Source: Saprospiraceae bacterium
GTDB taxonomy: Bacteria > Bacteroidota > Bacteroidia > Chitinophagales > Saprospiraceae
Direction of reading: 5' to 3'
NCBI GenBank assembly: GCA_016722295.1
Contig: JADKGL010000003.1
Coordinates: 1-64,000, forward strand
Length of the DNA: 64,000 bases
The notes below the pieces were generated by a model. It was given only the letters and a program-made list of their open reading frames with translations, searched no databases and was not told where the DNA came from. This document shows, piece by piece, positions 54,075 to 62,763 of the stretch; the stretch's first letter is position 1, and every line of letters starts with the position of its first letter. The position numbers and the translations under genes were made by a program.

Positions 54075-55442
54075 TTAATTTTGCAGGAAAGAATATTTGG
54101 ATGAAGGATTCACTGGTGCTAATTCTGAACAATATGGAAAAGTAAATGTAAAAGTACTTCCTTTTCCTTTTACACTTTCACAATGAATATTTCCCTTCAT
54201 CAGTTTGGCTAATTTGAATGCTAGACTCAAACCCAATCCAGTTCCCTTATATTTGCGAGACATCATTTCATTTTCTTGGCTATAATTGGTATATAATCTT
54301 TGCATCATCTCTTTTGAGATTCCAATTCCTGTGTCCTCTACAGCAATTTCTATGCAATTATCTGCATTTAAATTGCATGTAACGATGACAGAGCCTTTTT
54401 CTGTAAATTTAATTGCATTAGAAATCAAATTCAATATAATTTGAGAAACTCTGAATTCATCAAAAAATGATTCATCGGGAAAATTTCCGCTAAAGAAAAG
54501 TTTGAATTCAATTCCTTTTTTTTCAGCTTCAAATTTTGAAATTGTAAAAGTATTTTGAATTGTATTTTTTAGGTTTTCATGTCGAATTGAAAGTAATAAT
54601 TTATTTTCATTCAGTTTCGAAAGATCCAAAATGTCATTAATAATATTTAATAAAATATGTGAAGAGGAAGACAATATATTGATTGCTTCATTTGAATTAT
54701 TATTTTCTCTCTTTAAAATAGAACTAATACCAATTATTGCATTTAAGGGAGTTCGAATTTCATGAGAAATATTAGCAAAAAACAGATCTTTAGACTTTTG
54801 TAATTGTAAAATTTCTTGATTGGCCAAGATTAATTTTTGATTTATTTCATTATACTGATTAAAAATATTTCCATAAATTTTATTTAAGAAAAACAAAGAA
54901 ATTAGTATTACAATATTTAATGCATATTGATCTAAATAAAAAAAAACATTCCCTTTTAATAAGAGTTGATGTGGGTAATTTAATAAAAAACAAGTAATTG
55001 CAGAAGTAGTAATAAATACTATAATTCCCCAAATAGTCGCATTCCTTCGGTCATTGATTGCAAAAGCTAAAATTGGACACATTGAAAACCAATATGTTGT
55101 CGGAACGATATATGAAATTTCATTATAGATTGTAGAATACAGAACCGTTACAATCAGAACAAAATATACTACAAAAATTAAAGTATTCTTGATTAAAATT
55201 TGAGGTAAAACAAAAAATTTATCGATAAAATAAATTGTAAGACAGATGGCAAATCCAACTAGCGCAGTCCGTATTAAAAAAACATCTTTATATGTAAAAT
55301 GTATAAAAGCATAAAAAGCCATTAAGATGGCGGCTGCTAAAAGAATATTATTCCGAATATGTCTATGCCATCTTGAATTCTTTAATGAATCAATATTACT
55401 TATATCGAATTTATTGCGGTAGTTTTGACTTTCTAAATGCAT
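54075..55442 (-). CDS. membrane sensor histidine kinase
   Basis: The 455-residue protein has about six membrane helices in its first 200 residues (for example NILLAAAILMAFYAFIHFT, IFVVYFVLIVTVLYSTI and IIVFITTSAITCFLL). A coiled-coil linker (YNEINQKLILANQEILQLQKSK) and a HisKA/HATPase module follow: LFFANISHEIRTPLNAI with His at about 227, N box LNLISNAIKFTEKG, G1 VEDTGIGI, G2 GTGLGLSLAFKLAK and FTFTFPY. It has no receiver or output domain. The sensed signal is unknown. It ends 9 bases from the convergent smpB stop. The orphan NarL regulator at 38805 could be a partner, but distance gives no support. Confidence 0.88.
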   Translation of the reverse strand: MHLESQNYRNKFDISNIDSLKNSRWHRHIRNNILLAAAILMAFYAFIHFTYKDVFLIRTALVGFAICLTIYFIDKFFVLPQILIKNTLIFVVYFVLIVTVLYSTIYNEISYIVPTTYWFSMCPILAFAINDRRNATIWGIIVFITTSAITCFLLNYPHQLLLKGNVFFYLDQYALNIVILISLFFLNKIYGNIFNQYNEINQKLILANQEILQLQKSKDLFFANISHEIRTPLNAIIGISSILKRENNNSNEAINILSSSSHILLNIINDILDLSKLNENKLLLSIRHENLKNTIQNTFTISKFEAEKKGIEFKLFFSGNFPDESFFDEFRVSQIILNLISNAIKFTEKGSVIVTCNLNADNCIEIAVEDTGIGISKEMMQRLYTNYSQENEMMSRKYKGTGLGLSLAFKLAKLMKGNIHCESVKGKGSTFTFTFPYCSELAPVNPSSKYSFLQN

Positions 55443-55692
55443 AAAAAAGGTGGCAACTGCCTTTATAGCACAATTTTCAGTAAAAATGATTGTTTTTTTA
55501 TAAAAAAAAGTAAAAAATTACAAAATATTCACCAAAAAGGACTGTTTTAGACAATTAAGGTAGGAAATTTTAACCATTAACATTCAATTTAGTTTTTGTC
55601 ATTTTTGTTTCGAGACCCAAACTAATAAAGCATAATTCAAATCAACGATATTTACCTTCAAAGCTCGTACCTTTGTATTTTTATAAATTTCA

Positions 55693-57288
55693 ATGAATAC
55701 AATCGAATTATTACATCAGATAGCAGCAGACCGGATCCTTGTTCTTGACGGCGCGATGGGCTCTTTGATACAAGAATATAAACTGTCAGAATCAGACTTT
55801 AGAGGGACTATATTAAAAGATCATCCTCATGATGTCAAAGGTAATAATGAGTTATTGTCCCTTACAAGACCTGATGTCATTAAAGAGATCCACATAGCGT
55901 ACCTTGAAGCAGGATCAGATATCATAGAGACCAACACATTCAGCGCTACTGCTGTAGCTCAAGCAGACTATCATCTGTCACACATGGCTTATGAACTTAA
56001 TGTGGCTTCTGCTAAGATTGCAAAAGAAGCCTGTCTTGAATTCATGAAGCTGCATCCTGAAAGACCGCGATTTGTAGCAGGAGCATTAGGTCCTACAAAT
56101 CGCACAGCGTCACTTTCGCCAGACGTGAATCGACCAGGATTTCGAGCTATTTATTTTGATGAATTGAAGCAAGCCTATAGGGATCAAGCAAGAGGATTGA
56201 TAGATGGTGGTGCTGATATACTCCTAGTGGAGACGATATTCGACACACTCAATGCAAAAGCAGCGCTTTATGCCATTGAAGAACTCCTAGAAGAGCGCAA
56301 TCTAAAAATGCCCATCATGATCTCTGGCACTATCACTGATGCTAGTGGGCGAACTTTATCTGGTCAGACTGTCGAGGCATTTTATATCTCCATGAGTCAT
56401 GGTGAACTTTTTAGTATTGGATTAAACTGTGCCCTAGGTGCAAAAGAAATGAGACCATATGTTCAAGAGCTTGCTAAGATATCAAACTGCTATGTCAGTG
56501 CCTATCCGAATGCTGGTCTTCCAAACGAACTTGGAGCCTATGATCAGACAGCAGAAGAAATGGAACAGTTTATTCGCGATTTTGCCAGTTCTGGTTTCGT
56601 CAATATCATCGGTGGATGTTGTGGAACAACTCCAAAACATATTAAAGCCATGGCTGAAGGAGTTAAAGGAATCCAACCTCGCAAGATCTCAAACACAAAG
56701 CCAAATTTTACCCAGTTGTCAGGATTGGAACCATTCATTTTTAGACCAGAATTAAATTTCGTCAATGTCGGTGAACGAACCAATGTAACAGGATCAAAAG
56801 TTTTTTCAAAATTCATTCTGAATAATCAATACGACGAAGCCTTAACTGTCGCAAGACAACAAGTCGAAGCTGGAGCGCAGATCATTGATGTCAATATGGA
56901 TGAAGGATTGCTCGACGGCGTAAAAGCCATGCAAGATTTTTTATTGCTCATCAGCTCTGAACCAGAGATCGTCAAAGTTCCAGTCATGATCGATTCGTCT
57001 AAATGGGAAGTGATCGAGGCTGGATTAAAATGTCTTCAAGGAAAATCGATCGTCAATTCTATTTCACTAAAAGAAGGAGAAGCAAAATTCCTCGAACAAG
57101 CAAAAAAAGTAAAGCGATATGGCGCATCGGTGATCGTCATGGCATTCGACGAAGAAGGTCAGGCTGATACTATCGATAGAAAGGTAAATATTTGCAAAAG
57201 AGCTTATGATTTACTGATAGAAAAGTACAGTTCAAAGCTGAAGATATCATATTCGATCCCAATATTTTGCAGTCGCCACTGGTATTGA
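55693..57288 (+). CDS. metH: methionine synthase (cobalamin-dependent), fragment 1: homocysteine and folate domains
   Basis: MetH transfers the methyl group of methyltetrahydrofolate to homocysteine through cobalamin. The whole gene spans 55693-59363 (about 1220 residues, normal length) but reads in three frames here plus a short fourth segment. This fragment holds the homocysteine domain, with DGAMGSLIQEY, EAGSDIIETNTFSA and zinc cysteines in GLNCALG (about 245) and GGCCGTTPKH (about 308). The pterin domain follows (FVNVGERTNVTGS, GAQIIDVNMDEG, VPVMIDSSKWEVIEAG). Real sequence ends near 57229; a missing base in an A run would restore VQFKAEDIIFDPNI, and a second missing base in the T run at 57264-57268 restores FAVATGIEEHN. 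The final residues of this open frame are spurious. Confidence 0.92.
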   Translation: MNTIELLHQIAADRILVLDGAMGSLIQEYKLSESDFRGTILKDHPHDVKGNNELLSLTRPDVIKEIHIAYLEAGSDIIETNTFSATAVAQADYHLSHMAYELNVASAKIAKEACLEFMKLHPERPRFVAGALGPTNRTASLSPDVNRPGFRAIYFDELKQAYRDQARGLIDGGADILLVETIFDTLNAKAALYAIEELLEERNLKMPIMISGTITDASGRTLSGQTVEAFYISMSHGELFSIGLNCALGAKEMRPYVQELAKISNCYVSAYPNAGLPNELGAYDQTAEEMEQFIRDFASSGFVNIIGGCCGTTPKHIKAMAEGVKGIQPRKISNTKPNFTQLSGLEPFIFRPELNFVNVGERTNVTGSKVFSKFILNNQYDEALTVARQQVEAGAQIIDVNMDEGLLDGVKAMQDFLLLISSEPEIVKVPVMIDSSKWEVIEAGLKCLQGKSIVNSISLKEGEAKFLEQAKKVKRYGASVIVMAFDEEGQADTIDRKVNICKRAYDLLIEKYSSKLKISYSIPIFCSRHWY

Positions 57289-57373
57289 AGAACACAATGA
57301 ATATGCAATTTATTTTATAGAAGCGACGAGAAAGATTAAAGCACTTTGTCCAGGTGCAAAAATAAGCGGTGGT

Positions 57374-57664
57374 GTGAGCAATCTATCGTTTTCATTTAGA
57401 GGAAATGAACAAGTGCGCCAAGCTATGCACTCTGCTTTCCTATATCATGCCATCAAAGCTGGAATGGATATGGGCATCGTTAATGCAGGACAAATCGATG
57501 TATATGATCAGATCGATCCAACACTGTTGACACTTGTAGAAGATGTATTGTTTAATAGAAGAGCAGATGCAACAGAAAGGCTTACAGAATTTGCAGACAG
57601 TATAAAGTCTTCCTCAAAAAAAGGAGACCAAAGCGGTCGAAGAATGGCGAACAAAATCTGTTGA
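57374..57664 (+). CDS. metH: methionine synthase fragment 2: end of folate domain, start of cap domain
   Basis: The frame actually opens near 57269 (AVATGIEEHNEYAIYFIEATRKIK) and continues through GGVSNLSFSFRGN and AIKAGMDMGIVNAGQIDVYDQID, the end of the pterin-binding domain and the linker to the cobalamin module. It leaves this frame at the seven-A run near 57617: the next frame reads KKETKAVEEWRTKSVEERLKYALVKG. It is not a separate gene. Confidence 0.85.
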   Translation: MSNLSFSFRGNEQVRQAMHSAFLYHAIKAGMDMGIVNAGQIDVYDQIDPTLLTLVEDVLFNRRADATERLTEFADSIKSSSKKGDQSGRRMANKIC

Positions 57665-57683
57665 AGAAAGGCTTAAATACGCA

Positions 57684-59363
57684 TTGGTAAAAGGAATTTC
57701 AGAATTTGTGGTTGCAGATACAACGGAAGCATTGGAAAAATTCAAAAGACCATTGTTGGTAATCGAAGGACCGTTGATGGATGGAATGAATGAAGTAGGA
57801 GATCTCTTCGGTGCTGGAAAAATGTTCCTACCTCAAGTTGTAAAATCTGCGCGAGTAATGAAGCAAGCTGTGGGTTATCTCACTCCATTCATGGAAGCTG
57901 AAGCACAAGGAGTCGCAAAGACCAAAGGAAAAATTCTTCTCGCCACTGTAAAAGGAGATGTACACGATATTGGGAAAAATATAGTTGGAGTCGTATTGGC
58001 ATGCAACAGCTATGAAATAGTAGATATGGGCGTCATGGTTCCTTGTGATAAGATCTTAGATAAAGCCATTGAAATTAATGCTGATATCGTAGGCCTAAGT
58101 GGATTGATCACACCAAGTCTTGATGAAATGGTTTATGTCGCTTCGCAAATGCAAAAACGTGGTATGAAATTGCCACTACTTATTGGAGGTGCCACAACTT
58201 CAAAACTGCATACTGCCATAAAAATTGAACACGAATATGAAGAACCAGTAATTCATGTTCTTGATGCTTCAAGAGCCGTTGGTGTCGTATCCAATCTCTT
58301 GAGTGAGGATAAAAAATTGAGGGCAGATTTCTTACAGTCTACTCGCGATGAATATGAGCGCGTGAGAATCCAAAGACAAAATCGAAATGCAAGTCGAGTA
58401 TTATTGAATATCGAGGATGCAAGAAAAAATAAACTACAGTTGGATTGGAAAACTACAATCCACCTATTCCAAAAAAAACAAGGCATCTTTCGATTCCCAA
58501 ATATTCCATTAGAAATTTTAAAAGATTATTTGGATTGGACACCTTTCTTTCAGTCATGGGAACTTGCAGGAAAATATCCTGCTATACTTGAAGATAAAAT
58601 CGTAGGAGTCGAAGCCAAAAAACTATTTGTTGATGCCAATATTTTATTGGATAAAATAATAAAAGAAAAAAGTCTTCAAGCAACAGCTGTGATTGGTTTG
58701 TTTCCTGCAAATAACATCGGTGATGACATTGAAGTAAGATCAAATGAAAACAAAAAAATACAACTTCATCATCTTCGCCAACAAATAAAAAAAGCAGAAG
58801 GACAAGCTAATTTTTGTCTAGCAGATTATATCGCACCAAAGGAAAGCAACAAACAAGATTATATTGGCGCATTCGCAGTGAGTGCGGGATTTGGTGTAGA
58901 CGAATTGGTAAAATATTATGAATCAAAACATGATGACTATAATGCGATTCTAGTGAAAGCATTGGCAGATCGATTAGCAGAAGCATGTGCTGAATATATG
59001 CATAAAAAAGTACGCACAGAATATTGGGCATATTCAACAAATGAATCTCTATCCAATGAAGAGCTCATCACAGAAAAATATCAAGGCATACGTCCTGCTC
59101 CAGGCTATCCAGCTTGCCCAGAACATACGGAAAAACAAATCCTGTGGAATATACTAGATGTTGAAGAAAATACTGGAATCAGCCTCACAGACTCCTGTGC
59201 GATGTTTCCTACAGCTGCTGTGAGTGGATGGTATTTCTCACATCCTGATTCGAAATATTTCGGCATCAGCGAAATCGAAAAAGATCAAGCTTTGGATTAT
59301 GCTGAGAGAAAAAATTGGACAGCTGAGGAGATGAAGCGATGGTTGGGGGCTGTAATGGGGTGA
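57684..59363 (+). CDS. metH: methionine synthase fragment 3: cobalamin-binding and activation domains
   Basis: The frame is open from about 57620 and holds the cap helices (GPLMDGMNEVGDLFGAGKMFLPQVVKSARVM) and the cobalamin-binding domain with GDVHDIGKNIV (the lower-ligand His, about residue 94 of the fragment). SGLITPSLDEMV and IGGATTSKLHTAIKI follow. The AdoMet-binding reactivation domain follows, with RPAPGYPACPEHTE and AAVSGWYFSHPDSKYFGI near the end. All catalytic motifs survive, which argues that the frame breaks are sequencing errors. The next gene begins 86 bases later. Confidence 0.92.
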   Translation: MVKGISEFVVADTTEALEKFKRPLLVIEGPLMDGMNEVGDLFGAGKMFLPQVVKSARVMKQAVGYLTPFMEAEAQGVAKTKGKILLATVKGDVHDIGKNIVGVVLACNSYEIVDMGVMVPCDKILDKAIEINADIVGLSGLITPSLDEMVYVASQMQKRGMKLPLLIGGATTSKLHTAIKIEHEYEEPVIHVLDASRAVGVVSNLLSEDKKLRADFLQSTRDEYERVRIQRQNRNASRVLLNIEDARKNKLQLDWKTTIHLFQKKQGIFRFPNIPLEILKDYLDWTPFFQSWELAGKYPAILEDKIVGVEAKKLFVDANILLDKIIKEKSLQATAVIGLFPANNIGDDIEVRSNENKKIQLHHLRQQIKKAEGQANFCLADYIAPKESNKQDYIGAFAVSAGFGVDELVKYYESKHDDYNAILVKALADRLAEACAEYMHKKVRTEYWAYSTNESLSNEELITEKYQGIRPAPGYPACPEHTEKQILWNILDVEENTGISLTDSCAMFPTAAVSGWYFSHPDSKYFGISEIEKDQALDYAERKNWTAEEMKRWLGAVMG

Positions 59364-59448
59364 ATTGATTGCAGATTTAAATAGTATTACAGCTAGAACT
59401 TTTATTAATGAATAGTAAATTTTTTATATATTTGCTTAAAGGAAAGTA

Positions 59449-60009
59449 ATGATAGATTCAATAAAAATATCTAATTTCAGATGTTTCAACGAAACTGAAA
59501 TATCTGGTTTCAAACAATTCAATTTGTTTGGAGGAAAAAACAATTCTGGAAAAACGACTTTGTTAGAGGCAATCTATTTTGGAAGCTCTCATCGAAATAG
59601 CCCCGGTATGGCACCAAATCAATATTTAAGAGGTTTGGGAGATAGTAACCCAATGTCAAATCTGAAAAATATTTACAGTGATTCTGAGGATATAAGAGTT
59701 GAATATAAATATAATGATACTTCTATATTTAGAGCATACCAAGCTCATATGTATAAGCAATCTAAAACCGCCGTTGATATAATTTTTAGCAAATCAAATA
59801 ATCAAACCATACCTAATGAGCTCAATATTGTACAAGATTTTGATAAACTTTCAATTTTAGGAAAAGATTTTGAATTATTGAAAATTGCTAAAATAGTGGA
59901 TTCTTCAATAAATCATATTAGAACCTATGCTTCCAATCCTAACTTTTTATATTTAAAAAAGAAGGTGGAGACCAATATCACCCACTTGCATATCATGGCG
60001 ATGCAATGA
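59449..60009 (+). CDS. AAA family ATPase (RecF/OLD-like), N-terminal part (frameshift-split)
   Basis: The fragment starts IKISNFRCFNETEISGFKQF, the usual opening of RecF/OLD/SMC-like ATPases, then the Walker A loop GGKNNSGKTTLLEAIYFG (about residues 27-44). The start is supported by a GGAAAG ribosome-binding site just before the ATG, and a TATATTTG -7-like element lies at 59427-59434. After a run of six As near 59960 the true protein shifts frame to GDQYHPLAYHGDAMNKLIKY and joins the 60006 fragment, so the last ~17 residues here are spurious. The intact ATPase would be about 303 residues, short enough to lack the fused TOPRIM domain of OLD proteins. The next gene supplies a TOPRIM-like domain instead. 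Confidence 0.75.
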   Translation: MIDSIKISNFRCFNETEISGFKQFNLFGGKNNSGKTTLLEAIYFGSSHRNSPGMAPNQYLRGLGDSNPMSNLKNIYSDSEDIRVEYKYNDTSIFRAYQAHMYKQSKTAVDIIFSKSNNQTIPNELNIVQDFDKLSILGKDFELLKIAKIVDSSINHIRTYASNPNFLYLKKKVETNITHLHIMAMQ

Positions 60010-60356
60010 ATAAATTAATAAAATATGTATTGTTAATTTTCAATTGTCAAGAAGGAGCAATTTTACTTCTTGATGAAATAGAAAACGGCCTCCATTATAC
60101 AATTCATGAGGAATTTATTTACAGTATTATAAAACTTTGTAATGAACGCCAAGTACAATTTTTTGCAACCACGCATAGTAAAGAATTTATTCAAGCATTT
60201 ATTAATGTCATCAATGATCATCCAGAATTAGAAGAGAAATCTGCGTATTTTGAAATGGCAAAACATTATAAAACGAATGAAATTATTGCATCATCAATTC
60301 CACTTGATGCTTTAGAAATTAAATTGTCTCAAAATAAATCATTTCGTGGAGAATGA
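60006..60356 (+). CDS. AAA family ATPase, C-terminal part (frameshift-split)
   Basis: This frame, open from about 59962, carries Walker B and the following signature GAILLLDEIENGLHYTIHEEF and the H-loop-like VQFFATTHSKEFIQAF, completing the ATPase begun at 59449. The ATG at 60006 is internal (DAMNKLIKY). Its stop overlaps the ATG of the next gene by four bases (ATGA), showing translational coupling of ATPase and partner. Confidence 0.75.
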   Translation: MNKLIKYVLLIFNCQEGAILLLDEIENGLHYTIHEEFIYSIIKLCNERQVQFFATTHSKEFIQAFINVINDHPELEEKSAYFEMAKHYKTNEIIASSIPLDALEIKLSQNKSFRGE

Positions 60357-61048
60357 AGAAAATAATTATTGTTGAGAGTAAACTAGATGCTGCAGTCTTA
60401 AGACATTTAATTCAATTGAATCCATCCAAAAATGAAAGTATAGATACAATTGAAGACATAGTAGAATATAAGGAACTAGGTGGATTAAGTAGTGGAGCAA
60501 TTACTGCCAAAATTACAGAAGTACTTAGTAACAATCTAAAGGAAGGATTCGAAAAAATTGCAATAATTGTTGATCAAGATGATATATCAAATGATCGTCA
60601 TAATTTAATTTTAACTGGCTTGATCAAGGCAATAGAAAAAAACTCTAGCTATACGATTCAAGAAGTAGTAAATGATTCCAAACAATTGAAAGTAAAATTA
60701 GCTCCCGAACTTGAAATTGCAGCATTTATTGTAAGAAAAGAACATGGAGGTGAGATGGAAGATATTTTAAAAGCTTCAAAAAATCTGAGTTCAGAATTTG
60801 CAGATTGTACAGATGCTTTGTTTCAATGCACAGAAACAAAAGTACTTCAATTTACAGAAAAGGAAAAATTGAAAATATGGTTAGAATATTATCTTAGATA
60901 TGATCAATGTGAAAGAAAGTTGAAATCCCAGTCTAACACAAACTGTGGTTCAGCAAATATTGATAAAATGCTTTCGAGACAATCAAATCTTTTTGATTTT
61001 CAACATATAGAATTTAGAGATTTGATAGATTTTTTAAATAAGTTTTGA
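60353..61048 (+). CDS. TOPRIM-like (DUF3226/DUF4435-type) protein, ATPase partner
   Basis: The 231-residue protein opens KKIIIVESKLDAAVLRHLI, with the conserved Glu of a TOPRIM strand-loop. The second acidic motif follows at about residues 75-82 (IAIIVDQDDIS), giving the E...D-x-D set of metal-binding residues. The rest is helical (EKLKIWLEYYLRYDQCERKL, IEFRDLIDFLNKF). In DUF3226 and the related DUF4435 proteins such a fold accompanies small AAA ATPases; in PARIS and OLD-type anti-phage systems the TOPRIM part is the nuclease effector. The four-base overlap with the ATPase makes a two-gene unit. Assignment to a named system is not possible from sequence reading alone. Confidence 0.65.
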   Translation: MKKIIIVESKLDAAVLRHLIQLNPSKNESIDTIEDIVEYKELGGLSSGAITAKITEVLSNNLKEGFEKIAIIVDQDDISNDRHNLILTGLIKAIEKNSSYTIQEVVNDSKQLKVKLAPELEIAAFIVRKEHGGEMEDILKASKNLSSEFADCTDALFQCTETKVLQFTEKEKLKIWLEYYLRYDQCERKLKSQSNTNCGSANIDKMLSRQSNLFDFQHIEFRDLIDFLNKF

Positions 61049-61113
61049 ATTTTTACCTGTAGTGAAGAATCCTTAAAGAATTTTCTAAGGCTAACTTTCA
61101 TCATTTTTGTCCA

Positions 61114-61560
61114 CTATTTTTGCACAATAAATTTCCCTGAATAAATTTCTTCTGAAGATTGAATTCGATAAAAATATATTCCATTGCTAATCTTTGAAAA
61201 ATGGACTTGTATATCATTTTTACCAGGAGATAAGAAATGAATGCGATCATATACTTGTAAGCCATATTCATTTGTAACAATAATACTAACTTCCTGCTCT
61301 CCCATTGAATTTATTCTGAATACAGGAATATCTTTTGATGGATTAGGCTGAATAGAAATAAAATCTATATCATGATCTTGAAATTCATTTAATTTTAGTC
61401 CATTTATGTCTCCATTAAAATGAATGAGTTCTGAAGGGATCAAATCTTCATCAAAACTAAAATGAAATAAAGGCAATTGCCTTTTCTTTTTAAACGAAAA
61501 ACAAATTATAGGATGATTGGATTCAATTTCAATACCTTGAATATGATCGTATGATAACAA
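61114..61560 (-). CDS. dockerin/cohesin T9SS protein, C-terminal part (frameshift-split)
   Basis: The fragment continues a gene that starts at 62763. The frame is open from about 61692, giving KIDFAGIQFCLQFDTDALKF and FGFQKLDDGKILLSYDHIQG, then a cohesin-like domain end (IICFSFKKKRQLPLFHF) and a T9SS type A tail (FISIQPNPSKDIPVFRI, VTNEYGLQVYDRIHF, SNGIYFYRIQSSEEIYSGKFIVQK). The apparent TTG start at 61560 is therefore internal. Upstream, a T8 run at 61692-61699 (A run in the gene) separates it from ETSDRIFYQITCNEK in a neighbouring frame, which in turn joins the dockerin fragment near 61770. Confidence 0.72.
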   Translation of the reverse strand: MLSYDHIQGIEIESNHPIICFSFKKKRQLPLFHFSFDEDLIPSELIHFNGDINGLKLNEFQDHDIDFISIQPNPSKDIPVFRINSMGEQEVSIIVTNEYGLQVYDRIHFLSPGKNDIQVHFSKISNGIYFYRIQSSEEIYSGKFIVQK

Positions 61561-61764
61561 AATCTTTCCATCATCCAGTTTTTGGAATCCAAAATTATCA
61601 CTATTAAGTCCAACAAGATTAGAATTATAATCTACAAATTTTAAAGCATCAGTATCGAATTGTAAACAAAATTGAATTCCTGCAAAATCTATTTTTTTTC
61701 ATTACAAGTAATTTGGTAAAATATTCTATCAGATGTTTCGATAATTTTCCATTTAATAAAGTAC

Positions 61765-62763
61765 TTATAGCTCTAGTTTAGATTCTTGATTTACGACATC
61801 ACTCGTTGCAGTCGAATTTACATCGCCTATTTTATATCCAATAAAATTTAAATTTGTCGCATTATTGGTTCCATTATAAATATGATGATATTTATCTGGA
61901 CAAAGATATGGATAAGAAGGATCTTGAAAAATATATGATTCTGGAACAAATCGCCAACTTGGACTTCTGCTAAACTTACTTTGAATACCTAAAATTAACT
62001 TCCTCATTTCTGCTATATCACTTCCAGTAATCGAATGAGATTGATTGACATCTGCCGCTAGTAGTATATAGGGATTAATTATTCTATTGGTTCCTAAAAT
62101 ATGACTTTTCACTCGAATAATATCCGCAGTAGTCACACCATTCAAATGATTATCATTCCTATCTGGCATTATATCAAATTCTCCTCTACAGAAGTTTCCA
62201 TCAACTTGAGCCTGTCCATGTGAAGCATTTATTTCATCAATGATCACTGAATCTTTAAGCAATCTAATACGAGAATTAACAAATTCCCTTTTTAATGTTC
62301 TAAGCTCTACCCGGATGAATTTACCTCCAAATGGACATAGTGAGTTTTGATCATTTATATTTATTGTGAAATTGCATGAATCTATATTTTGATCTTCATC
62401 TTCAACATAAAGAATGTAATTCAATAAATCGCGTTTGTCACAATCTCCTAGGAGAAACAAAAAATCATCACACCAAAACTCGATGCTGTCTGATTTTGAC
62501 TGTTTATTAAAATAAAATTTCAGTTTTTCATAAGGTGTTTGATCATCATAACTTCCAGCATCAATTTGGTTTGTGTGTATGACTATTTTTCCGTTACTAT
62601 TGAAAGTAAAAGCTAAAGTATCATGTCGGCAAATAGCATTAGGTCCGCTTGATTTATAATTAAAGCTTGAAGCAATATTATCTTGCGAAAAAATCGTTCT
62701 CGAATGACTAAAAAAGAATAGAATACTCAAAAAACCGAGCATAGATGTCTTTACTGCTTTCAT
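61765..62763 (-). CDS. dockerin-bearing secreted protein, N-terminal part (frameshift-split)
   Basis: The 332-residue fragment has a signal peptide (MKAVKTSMLGFLSILFFFSH, ending TIFSQ) and an unrecognised beta-rich domain with Cys pairs (about 30-190). A dockerin pair follows: NHLNGVTTADIIRVKSHILG and AADVNQSHSITGSDIAEMRKLILG, with D-x-N/S-x-(I/V)-T-x-x-D calcium loops. The block after the dockerin (SPSWRFVPESYIF, YPYLCPDKYHHIYNGT, FIGYKIGDVNSTA) matches the same position of the protein at 39545 (SWRFIPVSHVF, FYAVKIGDISGNA). The frame ends at a TAA at 61765, after which SYKYFIKWKIIETSD continues one frame over. The complete protein, about 550 residues, is thus a smaller paralogue of the 39545 protein's C-terminal half. 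Confidence 0.78.
   Translation of the reverse strand: MKAVKTSMLGFLSILFFFSHSRTIFSQDNIASSFNYKSSGPNAICRHDTLAFTFNSNGKIVIHTNQIDAGSYDDQTPYEKLKFYFNKQSKSDSIEFWCDDFLFLLGDCDKRDLLNYILYVEDEDQNIDSCNFTININDQNSLCPFGGKFIRVELRTLKREFVNSRIRLLKDSVIIDEINASHGQAQVDGNFCRGEFDIMPDRNDNHLNGVTTADIIRVKSHILGTNRIINPYILLAADVNQSHSITGSDIAEMRKLILGIQSKFSRSPSWRFVPESYIFQDPSYPYLCPDKYHHIYNGTNNATNLNFIGYKIGDVNSTATSDVVNQESKLEL

Noticed and set aside
55443..55692. Cobalamin or SAM riboswitch upstream of metH
   Set aside because: No B12-box-like or SAM-riboswitch-like conserved core was recognised in the 250-base AT-rich leader region; only a TACCTTTG -7-like element at 55668-55675 was found.
57225..57625. Programmed ribosomal frameshifting in metH
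   Set aside because: Three separate shifts within 400 bases are needed, no stimulatory hairpin is obvious, and MetH is not known to use frameshifting.
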